Shown: positions 7,562 through 15,492 of the stretch, in pieces
How the letters are laid out: the number at the start of each line of letters is the position of its first letter
How positions within the stretch are numbered: the first letter of the stretch is position 1
NCBI RefSeq assembly: GCF_041435055.1
Contig: NZ_CP108002.1
Coordinates: 2,976,001-3,040,000 of the forward strand
Direction: 5' to 3'
From: Streptomyces sp. NBC_00341
GTDB lineage: Bacteria > Actinomycetota > Actinomycetes > Streptomycetales > Streptomycetaceae
Length of the DNA stretch: 64,000 nucleotides
Position numbers and translations under genes: made by a program
Notes under the pieces: model-generated
The model's input: only the letters and a program-made list of their open reading frames with translations
What the model was told of the DNA's origin: nothing
The model's database searches: none

Positions 7562-10278
7562 GCGACGACCAGCCGATTCCGCTGGAAGGCATCCCCGTCT
7601 TCACCGGAAACCTGGCGACCCTTGATGTGAACGTCACCGAGCTGGCCTCTGCCGCGGAATCCGTCGCGACGACCACCGGGGACGTCCACAGCAGCTTCGG
7701 CGGCCTCCACGCCTTCTACCGGGCTCCCGAGGCCGAACAGCTCTTCGCCACGACGAAGCCGGTCGTGACCAGCGGCCATACGCTGGAGTCCGACCTCACG
7801 ACCATCGCCGGTGCGCTGCGCACGTACTCGGACGAGGTCTATCCGCTGGTCGAGAAGCTGAAGGAGATCAGACGGGACGCCGGCGCCTTCCTGGTGAAGG
7901 CCAACGCCGACGACAAGTGGCGTGAGGACGGCGACCTGGTCGACGAGAACAACCACCGCCGCGACGAGATCGCCGAGACCCTGTCCGCGTTCCAGGATGC
8001 GGAGATCGCCTGTCACAACAAGATCGTCGCCCTGGTCTGCGCACTGCCCCTGCACAAGAGCGACGGTTCCGACAGCACCCACCAGTACGGCTTCGACGCC
8101 GAGTCCCTCAAGCAAGCCGAGGGACTCCCCTGGGGCGACCCGCTCGTGGAATCCACCCCCTGGTGGCAGGTGTGGGAGCACGGGGCGGACTTCGTCACGG
8201 GCTTCTTCGTCGACGGAGTGGGGGGCACGCTCAAGGGCCTGGGCACCCTCGTCGGCACCGACGGCTGGGACGCCGCCAAGCAGGCGTGGACGGGGCTGGG
8301 GAAGCTCGCCACGGGACTCGCCCTGAGCAACCCGTACATGGGTGGCCTGCTGTTCTGGTCGATACCCGACGCAGACCTGCCCGCCTACCTGCGTGATTCG
8401 CGCAATGCGGTGAAGGAGACCGGCAAGGCGCTGCTGGCCTGGGACCAGTGGGGCGAGAACCCCTCCCGCGCCGCGGGCGCGGTGACCTTCAACGTCGTCA
8501 CGACCGTCTTCACCGGCGGCACGGGCAGCACGGCCTCCGGCGCCGGGAAGGCCGCGCTGGCCGCGAAGGCCCTGTCCACCGCGGGCAAGGTGGGCCGGCT
8601 CGTCGACCCGATGACGTACGTCTTCAAGGGCGCCGGCATGGGCCTGACGAAGATCAGCGACGTGATGGCCAGCTTCAAGGGCCTGGGCACCACCGCGATC
8701 CCTCCCCTGCCGGAAGGCGCGCTCACCCTGCCGGAGGGCGGGTTCAAGCTCGCTGACGGGACCCTGCACCTCCCGGAGGGCTCGGCGATCCCGGACAGCG
8801 CGTTCGAGGTCCCGAGCAACTCGTTCAAGCTCCCCGACGGCACGGAGATCCCCGCCGGGGCGATCGACCTGGGCGACGGCGTGGTTCGCCTCCCCGAGGG
8901 CATGGCACCCCCGTCCGGCTCCCTCCGCATCCCGGAAGGCGCCCTCAAACTGCCCGAAGGCACGACAGCCCTGCCCGAAAGCGCCACCCGGCTCACCGAC
9001 CTGGACGGCAGCACCGTCTACGTGGACGGCCCGGGCAACCTCCTGAAGGAGGACGGCACCCTCCAGCAACACCACACCGCCGCGAAGCGGGATGGCGTGG
9101 CCCCGGGCGCGGAAACCCCGGCCATCACCCTGCCCCCGGTATTGGTCGGCGCCCACACCGTCGGCGGCAACGCGGACGGGGCGATCCGGATGGGCGACGA
9201 CTTGGGGGGCGCGGGGCGGGCAGGCGACGACGCCACTGGTCCAACTGAACCACCGGGTGGGGTGGCGAACAGCCTGCCGAGCGGCTCAGCCGACTATCTG
9301 CCGAGCAACAAGGTGAACGACGGAAGTGGTGCCGGCAGATCGGACGACGGCGCTGGGACTGCCGGGGGCAGCCACGGCGACCGGCCGGTCGGCAACGGTG
9401 ACCACGCGCCAACCAGCCATCCCAACGCCACGGATCCCAGCCCAATGTTGAGACACGAGCCGTCCGACGGACCCCCCGGACACATTCCGGGAGAGGACGT
9501 TCCTGCTGGTGGGCTGGACGAGCCGGCCAAGGTCAGTGACGAGGGAACCTCTCCGACGCACATGGATCCCGACGATATCCCCCTTGCCGAGAGGGATATA
9601 CGCGAGCCAGGGGGCAATCTCGCCGATGATGCCGCTCGGCGCTTGTCAGATCCGATCCAACTCGGAGACACCCCGCTTCCCCCTGCAGGTCCCGGCAACA
9701 AGGTACTCGGAACACTCGAAGAGAGTCGAGTCACTAGGAACAGTGATGGTCTCATCACTCTGATCGACGGCCGGAAGGCAGAGCACTTCCTCAAGGACCT
9801 TTCGTTCCAACGTGCCGAGGTATATAAATCCGCCAAGGAAGCGGGAACTTTCTCAAGAAAAAAGACTGGCGCTTGCGTTGGCGTCGTAATGGATTCGCGA
9901 ACCGGGGTTGTCGTTGAAGCTATAAACGGAAAGGCCGACGACGTCATCCCAGCTGACCAGGTTCATCCGACGGTTGCCGCTCGGGACGAGGGGCTCACCG
10001 ACCCCCCCGCGCCCGACGAACCGCTGGGGCATGCCGAGGTCAAGGCCGTAAACGAGCTTCTATGGGAACGCCGGAAACAAGGCCTTCCTGATGATGTGAC
10101 CGCCCTCCAAGACCTGCGCGCCTCGGTAGAGTTTCCCTTCATGCAACACAGGAGGACAGAGCTCCCCGTGCGACCGGCAGCCTTCTGTGCCAACTGTGAA
10201 CGTATGCTGGATGGCGTTGACAGCTCGCACGGTAAATTCACCGGAAACCCGCCGACCGACGAAAATTGGATTCCTTGA
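7558..10278 (+). CDS. Type VII polymorphic toxin with YwqJ-type deaminase tip
   Basis: 906 residues, GTG start overlapping the upstream stop. Residues about 10-110 form a WXG-like helical head (LHAFYRAPEAEQLF). Residues 190-380 are a Gly/Ala-rich, partly hydrophobic pretoxin region. Residues 384-476 hold about fourteen 6-7-residue LPEG-type repeats. A Gly/Asp/Pro-rich linker follows, and the tip lies from about 750. The tip carries H825-A-E827 and C877-x-x-C880, the zinc ligands and catalytic Glu of the cytidine-deaminase fold, with CVGVVMDSRTG before them, as in YwqJ-family toxins. GC content falls sharply from about position 9740, marking the tip as a separately acquired module. The likely action is nucleic-acid base deamination in rival cells after ESX export; the substrate is unknown. 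Confidence 0.88.
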   Translation: MSDDQPIPLEGIPVFTGNLATLDVNVTELASAAESVATTTGDVHSSFGGLHAFYRAPEAEQLFATTKPVVTSGHTLESDLTTIAGALRTYSDEVYPLVEKLKEIRRDAGAFLVKANADDKWREDGDLVDENNHRRDEIAETLSAFQDAEIACHNKIVALVCALPLHKSDGSDSTHQYGFDAESLKQAEGLPWGDPLVESTPWWQVWEHGADFVTGFFVDGVGGTLKGLGTLVGTDGWDAAKQAWTGLGKLATGLALSNPYMGGLLFWSIPDADLPAYLRDSRNAVKETGKALLAWDQWGENPSRAAGAVTFNVVTTVFTGGTGSTASGAGKAALAAKALSTAGKVGRLVDPMTYVFKGAGMGLTKISDVMASFKGLGTTAIPPLPEGALTLPEGGFKLADGTLHLPEGSAIPDSAFEVPSNSFKLPDGTEIPAGAIDLGDGVVRLPEGMAPPSGSLRIPEGALKLPEGTTALPESATRLTDLDGSTVYVDGPGNLLKEDGTLQQHHTAAKRDGVAPGAETPAITLPPVLVGAHTVGGNADGAIRMGDDLGGAGRAGDDATGPTEPPGGVANSLPSGSADYLPSNKVNDGSGAGRSDDGAGTAGGSHGDRPVGNGDHAPTSHPNATDPSPMLRHEPSDGPPGHIPGEDVPAGGLDEPAKVSDEGTSPTHMDPDDIPLAERDIREPGGNLADDAARRLSDPIQLGDTPLPPAGPGNKVLGTLEESRVTRNSDGLITLIDGRKAEHFLKDLSFQRAEVYKSAKEAGTFSRKKTGACVGVVMDSRTGVVVEAINGKADDVIPADQVHPTVAARDEGLTDPPAPDEPLGHAEVKAVNELLWERRKQGLPDDVTALQDLRASVEFPFMQHRRTELPVRPAAFCANCERMLDGVDSSHGKFTGNPPTDENWIP
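8707..8985 (+). repeat. LPEG-type protein repeat forming the toxin stem
   Basis: Within the toxin, residues about 384-476 consist of roughly fourteen 6-7-residue units such as LPEGALT, LPEGGFK, LADGTLH, LPEGSAI, LPDGTEI, LGDGVVR and IPEGALK. Regular hydrophobic-Pro-acidic-Gly spacing suggests a beta-helical or extended stalk. At DNA level the last third is also present in the decayed second toxin at 13195-13340, so it is a stretch of shared sequence through which tips could recombine. Confidence 0.7.
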
Positions 10279-10649
10279 TGACTTCACCCAAGAGAATCGA
10301 CATCGACGACCCCGAGGTCGACATGGATGGCGGGGGAAATCTCTCCTACAAAGGAGAACCCTTCACGGGAGAGGTGGCAGAGTATGCAGGCGACTCACTC
10401 ATAAGCCTGGATGAATATGCCGATGGAGTCCTGCACGGAAAGAGCCAGGAGTGGCACTTGAATGGCACTCTTAGCTCCGCAGGCCTGGCGAAACATGGTC
10501 ACCCCGTGGGAACGTGGAAACAATGGCACCCCAACGGATCGATCGCCTCGGAACGCGTATTCGCAGCAGCCGGAAGAACCATGCTCTCCGATAGGGCTTG
10601 GGACGAGAACGGAAATCTCACGAGGGAGTGGCAGAGAAATACTGATTGA
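10278..10649 (+). CDS. YwqK-family MORN-repeat immunity protein
   Basis: 123 residues from the ATG at 10278, which overlaps the last base of the toxin stop (TGATG), the usual coupling of toxin and immunity genes; an in-frame TTG at 10266 is less likely. The sequence has toxin_MORN/YwqK units: GVLHGKSQEWHLNGTLSSAG, GHPVGTWKQWHPNGSIASER and a third, weaker WDENGNLTREW. In Bacillus subtilis YwqK is paired with YwqJ, and here a YwqK-like gene again follows a YwqJ-type deaminase, so the two assignments support each other. Cytoplasmic inhibitor of the deaminase is the likely role. GC is lower than in the core genome. Confidence 0.85.
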   Translation: MTSPKRIDIDDPEVDMDGGGNLSYKGEPFTGEVAEYAGDSLISLDEYADGVLHGKSQEWHLNGTLSSAGLAKHGHPVGTWKQWHPNGSIASERVFAAAGRTMLSDRAWDENGNLTREWQRNTD

Positions 10650-10763
10650 GGTCTTCCACGACGGCACTCCGGGACTGACGCGCCCTTAGGGCTCGTAACA
10701 CGATCTTGCTGCAACAACCTGGTTGGCCGTGACTGGTGTGAGGATTCGGCCGTTCGTGATGGT

Positions 10764-11572
10764 GTGAGTACTCGGCCGTGGATCGTGGATGACGACTTGT
10801 GGGCGCTGATCGAGCCGTTGCTGCCGCCTTGGCCGGAGCGGTCGCCGGGGCCGAGGCCGGTGTCGGACCGTCCTTGTCTCCAGGGCATCCTGTTCGTCCT
10901 TCACAACGACATGGCCTGGCAATTCCTGCCGTTGGAGCTGGGGTTCGGCTCTGGCCAGACCTGCTGGCGGCGTCTGGACCGGTGGCAGAAGGCCGGGGTT
11001 TTCGATCAGCTCCACCGGGTCCTGCTCGCGAAGCTGAATGCAGCCGGTGAACTCGACTGGTCACGAGCATGCGTGGATGGTTCCCACATCCGGGCGAAAA
11101 AGGGGGTGCCGACACCGGTCCGTCACCGGTCGACCGGCGGAAGACCGGCAGCAAACACCACTTGATCTGCGATGGACGCGGAACCCCGCTCAAGGTCATC
11201 ACAACGACAGCCAACGTCAACGACGTCACCCAGACCCTCGCCCTGGTCGACGGCATCCCACCTGTTGCAGGCCGTCCCGGCCGGCCTCGTCGCAGGCCCG
11301 TCGCCCTGCTCGACGACAAGGGCTATGACTCCAATGCCTACCGTGACGAGCTGCGACAACGACAGATCCTGCCTGTCATCTCCCGCAAGGGATCACCGAA
11401 CATCAAGGGCATGGGCAAGCTCCGCTACGTCGTGGAGCAGACCTTCGCCCTGCTCCATCAGTTCAAACGTCTCGCCGTCCGCTGGGAACGCCGCACCGAA
11501 CTTCACGACGCCTTCGTCTCCCTGGCCTGTGGTCTCATCTGCTGGAGACGCCTCAAAAAGACCCACTCCTGA
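10764..11572 (+). CDS. IS5-family transposase, two frames joined by -1 frameshifting
   Basis: The first frame starts at GTG 10764 (MSTRPWIVDDDLWALIEPLLPP) and runs to 11167; the second is open to 11572. They join at the A5G run 11097-11106, where a ribosome on AAG at 11100 can slip back one base to AAA and continue as GGADTGPSPVDRRKTGSKHH. The joined product, about 269 residues, has a DUF4096-like N-terminal part and a DDE catalytic domain: Asp in CVDGSHIRAKK, Asp in LLDDKGYDS and Glu in RYVVEQTFALLHQFKRL. Programmed frameshifting is known in this IS5 subgroup, so this is probably an active arrangement rather than decay. Confidence 0.85.
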
Positions 11573-11622
11573 TTGCGCCCGAGCGATCAGGGGCAACGCA
11601 GCGCCTCGAGAGATCTTGAGGG

Positions 11623-11949
11623 CTACTGGTGCGGTGCATGCCTGGTTCCAGTCGGCTCTGCAGTGTCTGCCTCGGCTGCGGTGAGGATGAGCCGCCCCTC
11701 GACTCTTGCCTCGACGACCTTGACCAGCAGCGTGCTCGCGTCGTCAAAGCGCAGGGTGAAGTGCGGATCGAACTGCATCAGGAAGTCGAAGCTCTCCCCG
11801 TCCTCCGCGGCCAGGGGAGATTCGAGGGTCGCTTCGGACGTCCAGATGTCTCCGGCGGTACGGACCGCGACCTGCACACGGAACCTGCCCAGACACGTCG
11901 ATCGGTTAGCCCACCACTCAAGCGTCGCGGTGCCCTCGTAGCTGTCCAT
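11623..11949 (-). CDS. Small protein of unknown function, passenger of the IS element
   Basis: 108 residues starting MDSYEGTATLEWW at the ATG complementary to 11947-11949, read opposite to the transposase and wholly inside the inverted repeats. The protein is mostly beta-like with charged loops (WTSEATLESPLAAEDGESFDFLMQFDPHFTLRFDDASTLLVKVVEARVEG is a typical stretch split over positions 11680-11850). There is no signal peptide or membrane helix. I do not recognise it with confidence; it resembles small Streptomyces proteins that begin with YEGTA. Codon use is typical high-GC, which argues for a real gene. It could be a captured chromosomal gene or part of an older insertion. Confidence 0.5.
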   Translation of the reverse strand: MDSYEGTATLEWWANRSTCLGRFRVQVAVRTAGDIWTSEATLESPLAAEDGESFDFLMQFDPHFTLRFDDASTLLVKVVEARVEGRLILTAAEADTAEPTGTRHAPHQ

Positions 11950-12030
11950 GCTTCAAGTATCGCGAGCAAGCAGGCAGCCATGTGTCAGCGATACAGAATC
12001 CGAGGTCACAAGATCGTGTTACGAGCTCTA

Positions 12031-12189
12031 AGAGAACAGATCCACAAAGATATAACCCTGAGGCGCATGGATCCCAGATACGATCCTCAATGGTCGTTCA
12101 CACATGCAGGGCCCTCCCAAGAGCTTCGCGCTTACCTCACAAAGGCGAGAATAATCTTCCTGGAGTACAGAAGAACCCCCAAAAATTAA
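12031..12189 (+). pseudogene. 3' remnant of a PD-(D/E)XK-like toxin tip, cut by the IS
   Basis: About 51 codons of toxin tip, from REQIHKDITLRRMDP to RRTPKN, remain to the right of the IS end. They match the last part of the intact tip at 16509-16901 at about 35 of 50 residues by eye (TLRR, DP.YDP.W.FTHA, YLT.ARIIF.EY). The N-terminal half with the nuclease motif is missing, and the left flank of the IS does not contain it either, so a deletion as well as an insertion is likely. It lies immediately before an intact matching immunity gene. Confidence 0.8.
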
Positions 12190-12236
12190 CATAGAGTACC
12201 ATTAAAAGTCCCCCGAGATTGAAAATGGAAATAGAA

Positions 12237-12704
12237 ATGCAGAATGAAACTCCAGCCGGCCCCGCATCGGACATTGCAGAATGGGCCGTCGGAGCCCACG
12301 ATCGAGCCGCCAGCGTTGCGGAAATGATTGGCATAGCAAAAGATCAGTATACTGAGGACCCTTTGACGCTCCTACCTGGGCTACAAACCTATGTAGACCG
12401 ACTGCCACTTGGGGATTTTGAACAATCCGACTGGATTACCCTTCACACAGATCTGACTGCATACCTGGGCGACCTCATGGTCCGCAGACACGATGCAACA
12501 TGGGTAAAGTTTAGCGACTCCAGTTCACCAGCTGGCTATCGGTATCTGCTTGAGGCAACAGGGATCGATGGGGCGACACATCGTGTGGAGCCTTACGATG
12601 TCACCATGGAGGAATTCGAACACCTCCCCATCGAGGTCACACGAATGGTCGCAAACGCGGAAGGGGTTCTGCACGTGACACCAGGGATCAGCGCGGATAC
12701 ATAA
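12237..12704 (+). CDS. Orphan immunity protein, paralogue of 16930-17391
   Basis: 155 residues from the ATG at 12237 with GGAA ahead; a TTG at 12219 and an ATG at 12225 are alternative starts, but alignment with the paralogue favours 12237. The stretch LPLGDFEQSDWITLHTDLTAYL closely matches LPLGEFEESDWVTLQTDLMSYV in the second copy, and RYLLEATGIDGATHRVEP matches RYVIESIGLDGKTRRIDP. There is no signal peptide or membrane segment, so it is cytoplasmic. It follows the truncated toxin tip, as an immunity gene should. Keeping immunity after losing the toxin would still protect against siblings. The family is unnamed to me; lower GC than the core genome. Confidence 0.75.
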   Translation: MQNETPAGPASDIAEWAVGAHDRAASVAEMIGIAKDQYTEDPLTLLPGLQTYVDRLPLGDFEQSDWITLHTDLTAYLGDLMVRRHDATWVKFSDSSSPAGYRYLLEATGIDGATHRVEPYDVTMEEFEHLPIEVTRMVANAEGVLHVTPGISADT

Positions 12705-12773
12705 AGAGGAAAATCGGCCGCATTGGCACCTACCACGCGAAAGCCCGAGGTCTTCTCGATGAAACCGCGGGTT

Positions 12774-12964
12774 CCCCCACCATGGCGGCACCCGGCAGAA
12801 ACGTGACGACCTGGGTGAGCGTGAAGTTGCGGTCGGCGAACAGTCGGGGCAGTACGACCGGTTCAGCGGACCGCCGCCCGACTTGGGCGAACCAGGCCAG
12901 GGCGAGGCCCCCGAGGCCGATGATCTGCGGTGAAGACCAGGCGTACCGCCTACCGCCCCAGCTG
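12774..12964 (-). pseudogene. Internal fragment of an MFS drug-efflux gene
   Basis: This stretch, read on the minus strand, is a close copy of the part of the MFS gene at about 18182-18378: shared runs include CCATGGCGGC, GCGAAGTTGCGGTCGGCGAACAG (one mismatch) and GAGGCCGATGATCTGC. It lacks roughly 9-10 bp present in the intact gene and has many substitutions, so it derives from a paralogue or has diverged since duplication. It ends at CTG exactly where similarity to the toxin stem begins. Confidence 0.75.
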
Positions 12965-14371
12965 AGGGATTCCCGCAGGGCAATGAAGGAGACCGGCCAG
13001 GCTCTGGTGGCCTGGGACCAATGGAGCGAAAACCCGCGCCGCAGGCGCGGTCACGTTCAACGTCATCACGACCGTCTTCACCGGCGGCACGGGCAGCACG
13101 GCCTCCGGCGCCGGGAAGGCCGCCCTCGCCGCGAAGGCGCAGTCCGCGGCGGGCCGGTTCCTCGACCCGATGACATGCGTCTTCAATCCTCCCAGGCGCG
13201 ATCGCCCTTGGCGACGGCGTGGTCCGGCTCCCCGAGGGCATGGCACCCCCCGCAGGCTCCCTCCGCGTCCCGAGGGCGCCCTCAAGCTGCCCGAAGGCAC
13301 CACCGTCGTACCCGAGAGGGCCCTCAAGGGTGTCGACCAGCACGGCAACACCGTCTACCTGGACGGTCCGGGCAACATCCTCAAGGAGGACGGCTCCCTC
13401 CCGCAGCGAAGAAGGAGCTCCCAGCCACCAGCGCTGACACCCCTGCCGCCCAGAACTCGACCCAGCAGCCGGCCCTGATCGGCGCCCACACGGTCGACGT
13501 CACGGACGACCTGATCCGGACAGGCGACGATCTGGGAGACGTGGGCCGGGCCGGCGACGACGCCACAGGTGCCGGCAGAGCGCCGGGCGGAGCGGCGAAC
13601 AACCTGCCGGACGGCTCCGGCCGGCCACCACATGCCGAGCAACAGCCTGGACGGCAACGAGCCGGGCAGCCGCGTGCCCGGCAATGGCCTCGACAGCGGT
13701 ACGCCATGCCGAGCCCACGGGCGGCCACGACCTACCCGGCGGGTCGACGGTCGATAACGGAGTTTCGGGCACCTCCGGAGACAACGGGCTTCCCGGCCCC
13801 CGGAGTCCCGGCCCTGATAACACCGCCCCACGCAGTGGCGAGGCCGCGGCCCCGGCAACGAGTGCAACGCGCCAGCCTGTGTTGCGTCCCAGCTTCATGC
13901 TCGACGGCCCCACCCCCCTACGGCAGGCCGGGTTCGCTCACCCTGGAGCAGATCGAAGAAGTCCAAGTTCATCGCGCAAACGAGGAGCCCGGTTACTTCG
14001 AGCACCACTATCGCAAGGATGGCACTCGTAAGGACACTGATCTGCACGATGCAAGGGGATTCACGCCCCCTCAACTTACGCAGTTGATGGATGACGGCCC
14101 GTGGGTCCGAGCGAAGGGCGCACCTGCACCACCCAAGCCACATTTCCTCGACACAGATTACATCGCAGCGCGGGCAGATAATGTCACAAGTCGTGCCCGG
14201 CTCAGAGTCCTCGAAGCGGCAGCCCAGAAGCGGTACTTCGCTATTCAGTGGGACAACCTCGCAGAGAAATGGAAAGCAGAGGCGGGTAATCTGAATAGGA
14301 TTCACGACACAGGAACATACACTGGCTATCAATATCGATGCTTCGACATCAACAAAAGGACCTTGCCGTGA
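12962..14371 (+). pseudogene. Degenerate second type VII toxin with an intact C-terminal tip
   Basis: From 12962 the DNA follows the toxin at about 8389 (LRDSR, AMKETGQALVAWDQWSENP), then carries a 5-nt deletion at about 13035, loses the segment equivalent to 8632-8860, resumes at GDGVVRLPEGMAPP (about 13210) and shifts frame again near 13270, 13615, 13700 and 13910. The head is absent, so no functional toxin can be made. The tip, from about 13930 (LTLEQIEEVQVHRANEEPGYFEHHY) to RTLP before the stop, is open and has lower GC. The tip family is unknown to me; neighbouring Imm49 says it is a toxin. A 529-codon frame across this region is a read-through mosaic, not a product. Confidence 0.78.
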
Positions 14372-15231
14372 CTCTAACGATCTCCCGCCATGACCTGCCC
14401 GCCGGGCATGAAGCCGAGCGTTTCGCCCAGCGCCTTGATGAGCATTTGACAAAGAGCATTGATCGCCTCGATGAAACCACCAAAGCGGTCAGCTCCACAT
14501 TCGACTCCGCCGTAATGTCTTTGCACGCACGATGCGTTATTGATCCGCGAGCGGCCGCTGCCGAGACGTGGGAATCCACCGTCAACGCAATGCAAGTAGG
14601 ATCAGCACTTTTCTCCACGACTGGAGCAAGTGAGGGGCTTATTGAATGTCGCATCAACCATAAGGTGCGGACCATTCAGGCAATCGGTCCGATGTCGACA
14701 GCCGATGCGGGTAATTGGCTAACAGCATTCTGGCTGGCCGTCATTTGCCGTGACCAGGAACGTATGACACAGCTCAGCGAGATCCCGCTCGAACACCTGC
14801 GTTCACCACAGGGGCAGTACGACGAATACATCTATCACTGGGTCGATACCCTGCAGACCTGGTGGCTCCGCCGACCTGACCTTGCCGACAAACTCATCGC
14901 CACGATCGAGGCCTCCGACCCCAAGGTGGCGAACATCGCACCTCTAGACCTTTTGCAGGGCCTTCTCTACCCCCCGATCAACCTCTTCTACCACTACGTC
15001 CGCAAGAATCAGGACAAATTCTCCCCAGCCTTGGCCGACGCGCTTAGACTTCACAGGACGTACTGGACCCTCACCGAAGACCGAACCGCAGATATCGACG
15101 GCAGCATCGCCCTCGGCCCCCTCGCCATCGCCTGCCTCGCTCACGACGCCGAATTCCCCCTCGATATCGAATCGGAATACCTCCCCCATCACCTTCTCCA
15201 GCGCACCTGGCTCAGCGAATTCCCCACCTAA
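14368..15231 (+). CDS. Immunity 49 (Imm49) family protein
   Basis: 287 residues from the GTG at 14368, preceded by AAAGGA at 14355-14360 and overlapping the upstream tip stop by 4 bp (GTGA); this start replaces an in-frame ATG at 14338 inside the tip. The central block WLAVICRDQERM, followed by DEYIYHWVDTLQTWWLRRPDLADKLI and LLYPPINLFYHYV, is what I recall as typical of Imm49 immunity proteins of Streptomyces polymorphic toxins. It is cytoplasmic and helical. It presumably neutralises the tip encoded just before it, 13930-14371, which belongs to a broken toxin. The gene itself looks intact. Confidence 0.85.
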   Translation: MTLTISRHDLPAGHEAERFAQRLDEHLTKSIDRLDETTKAVSSTFDSAVMSLHARCVIDPRAAAAETWESTVNAMQVGSALFSTTGASEGLIECRINHKVRTIQAIGPMSTADAGNWLTAFWLAVICRDQERMTQLSEIPLEHLRSPQGQYDEYIYHWVDTLQTWWLRRPDLADKLIATIEASDPKVANIAPLDLLQGLLYPPINLFYHYVRKNQDKFSPALADALRLHRTYWTLTEDRTADIDGSIALGPLAIACLAHDAEFPLDIESEYLPHHLLQRTWLSEFPT

Positions 15232-15349
15232 CCTGACCGCCACCGACGGATTCCCTCCCCAGATGGCGAACGTCAGCAAAGATATCTCTTGGATGTGTAT
15301 CCTATTTGTTCGATGGCGCCATCATCTAGCCATTCCCTAACGGACAGGA

Positions 15350-15361
15350 CGTAACACGATC
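15350..15361. repeat. Stray copy of the IS inverted-repeat core
   Basis: CGTAACACGATC, 12 bases identical to the middle of both terminal repeats of the IS at 10689-12028, lies in the 261-bp gap between the Imm49 gene and the next cassette. It may be a relic end of the same or a related element. No second end is visible nearby. Confidence 0.4.
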
Positions 15362-15492
15362 ATTGTTATCCAATCGTCGAAAATCCCACAGGTACACCGC
15401 AGCGGCCAGACCAGTATTCAGTTTATTATCCGAGTCAAGGATGAGGTTCTGACCAAACCGCCCAGCGGTACATTCACGTCGGAGGGAAGACT

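Larger units (their letters stand above)
10689..12028 (+). mobile_element. IS5-family insertion sequence carrying a passenger gene
   Basis: The ends are 20-bp terminal inverted repeats: GGGCTCGTAACACGATCTTG at 10689-10708 and its near-perfect complement at 12009-12028 (19 of 20). A TA dinucleotide flanks each end, the target duplication I associate with the IS427 group. A two-frame transposase lies near the left end. About 430 bp between the transposase stop and the right end hold an opposite-strand ORF, so the 1340-bp element is longer than the 800-1000 bp usual for this group. No second copy of the right end is found near 11600. The right end sits inside the toxin-tip remnant at 12031. Confidence 0.8.

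Noticed and set aside
11629..12189. 186-residue protein across the right IS end
   Set aside because: It is a chance fusion of IS sequence with the toxin-tip remnant; only codons after 12031 are homologous to anything.
12782..14371. 529-residue single protein
   Set aside because: It crosses an antisense MFS fragment and several frame shifts in the toxin stem; only the last part (tip) is in its natural frame.
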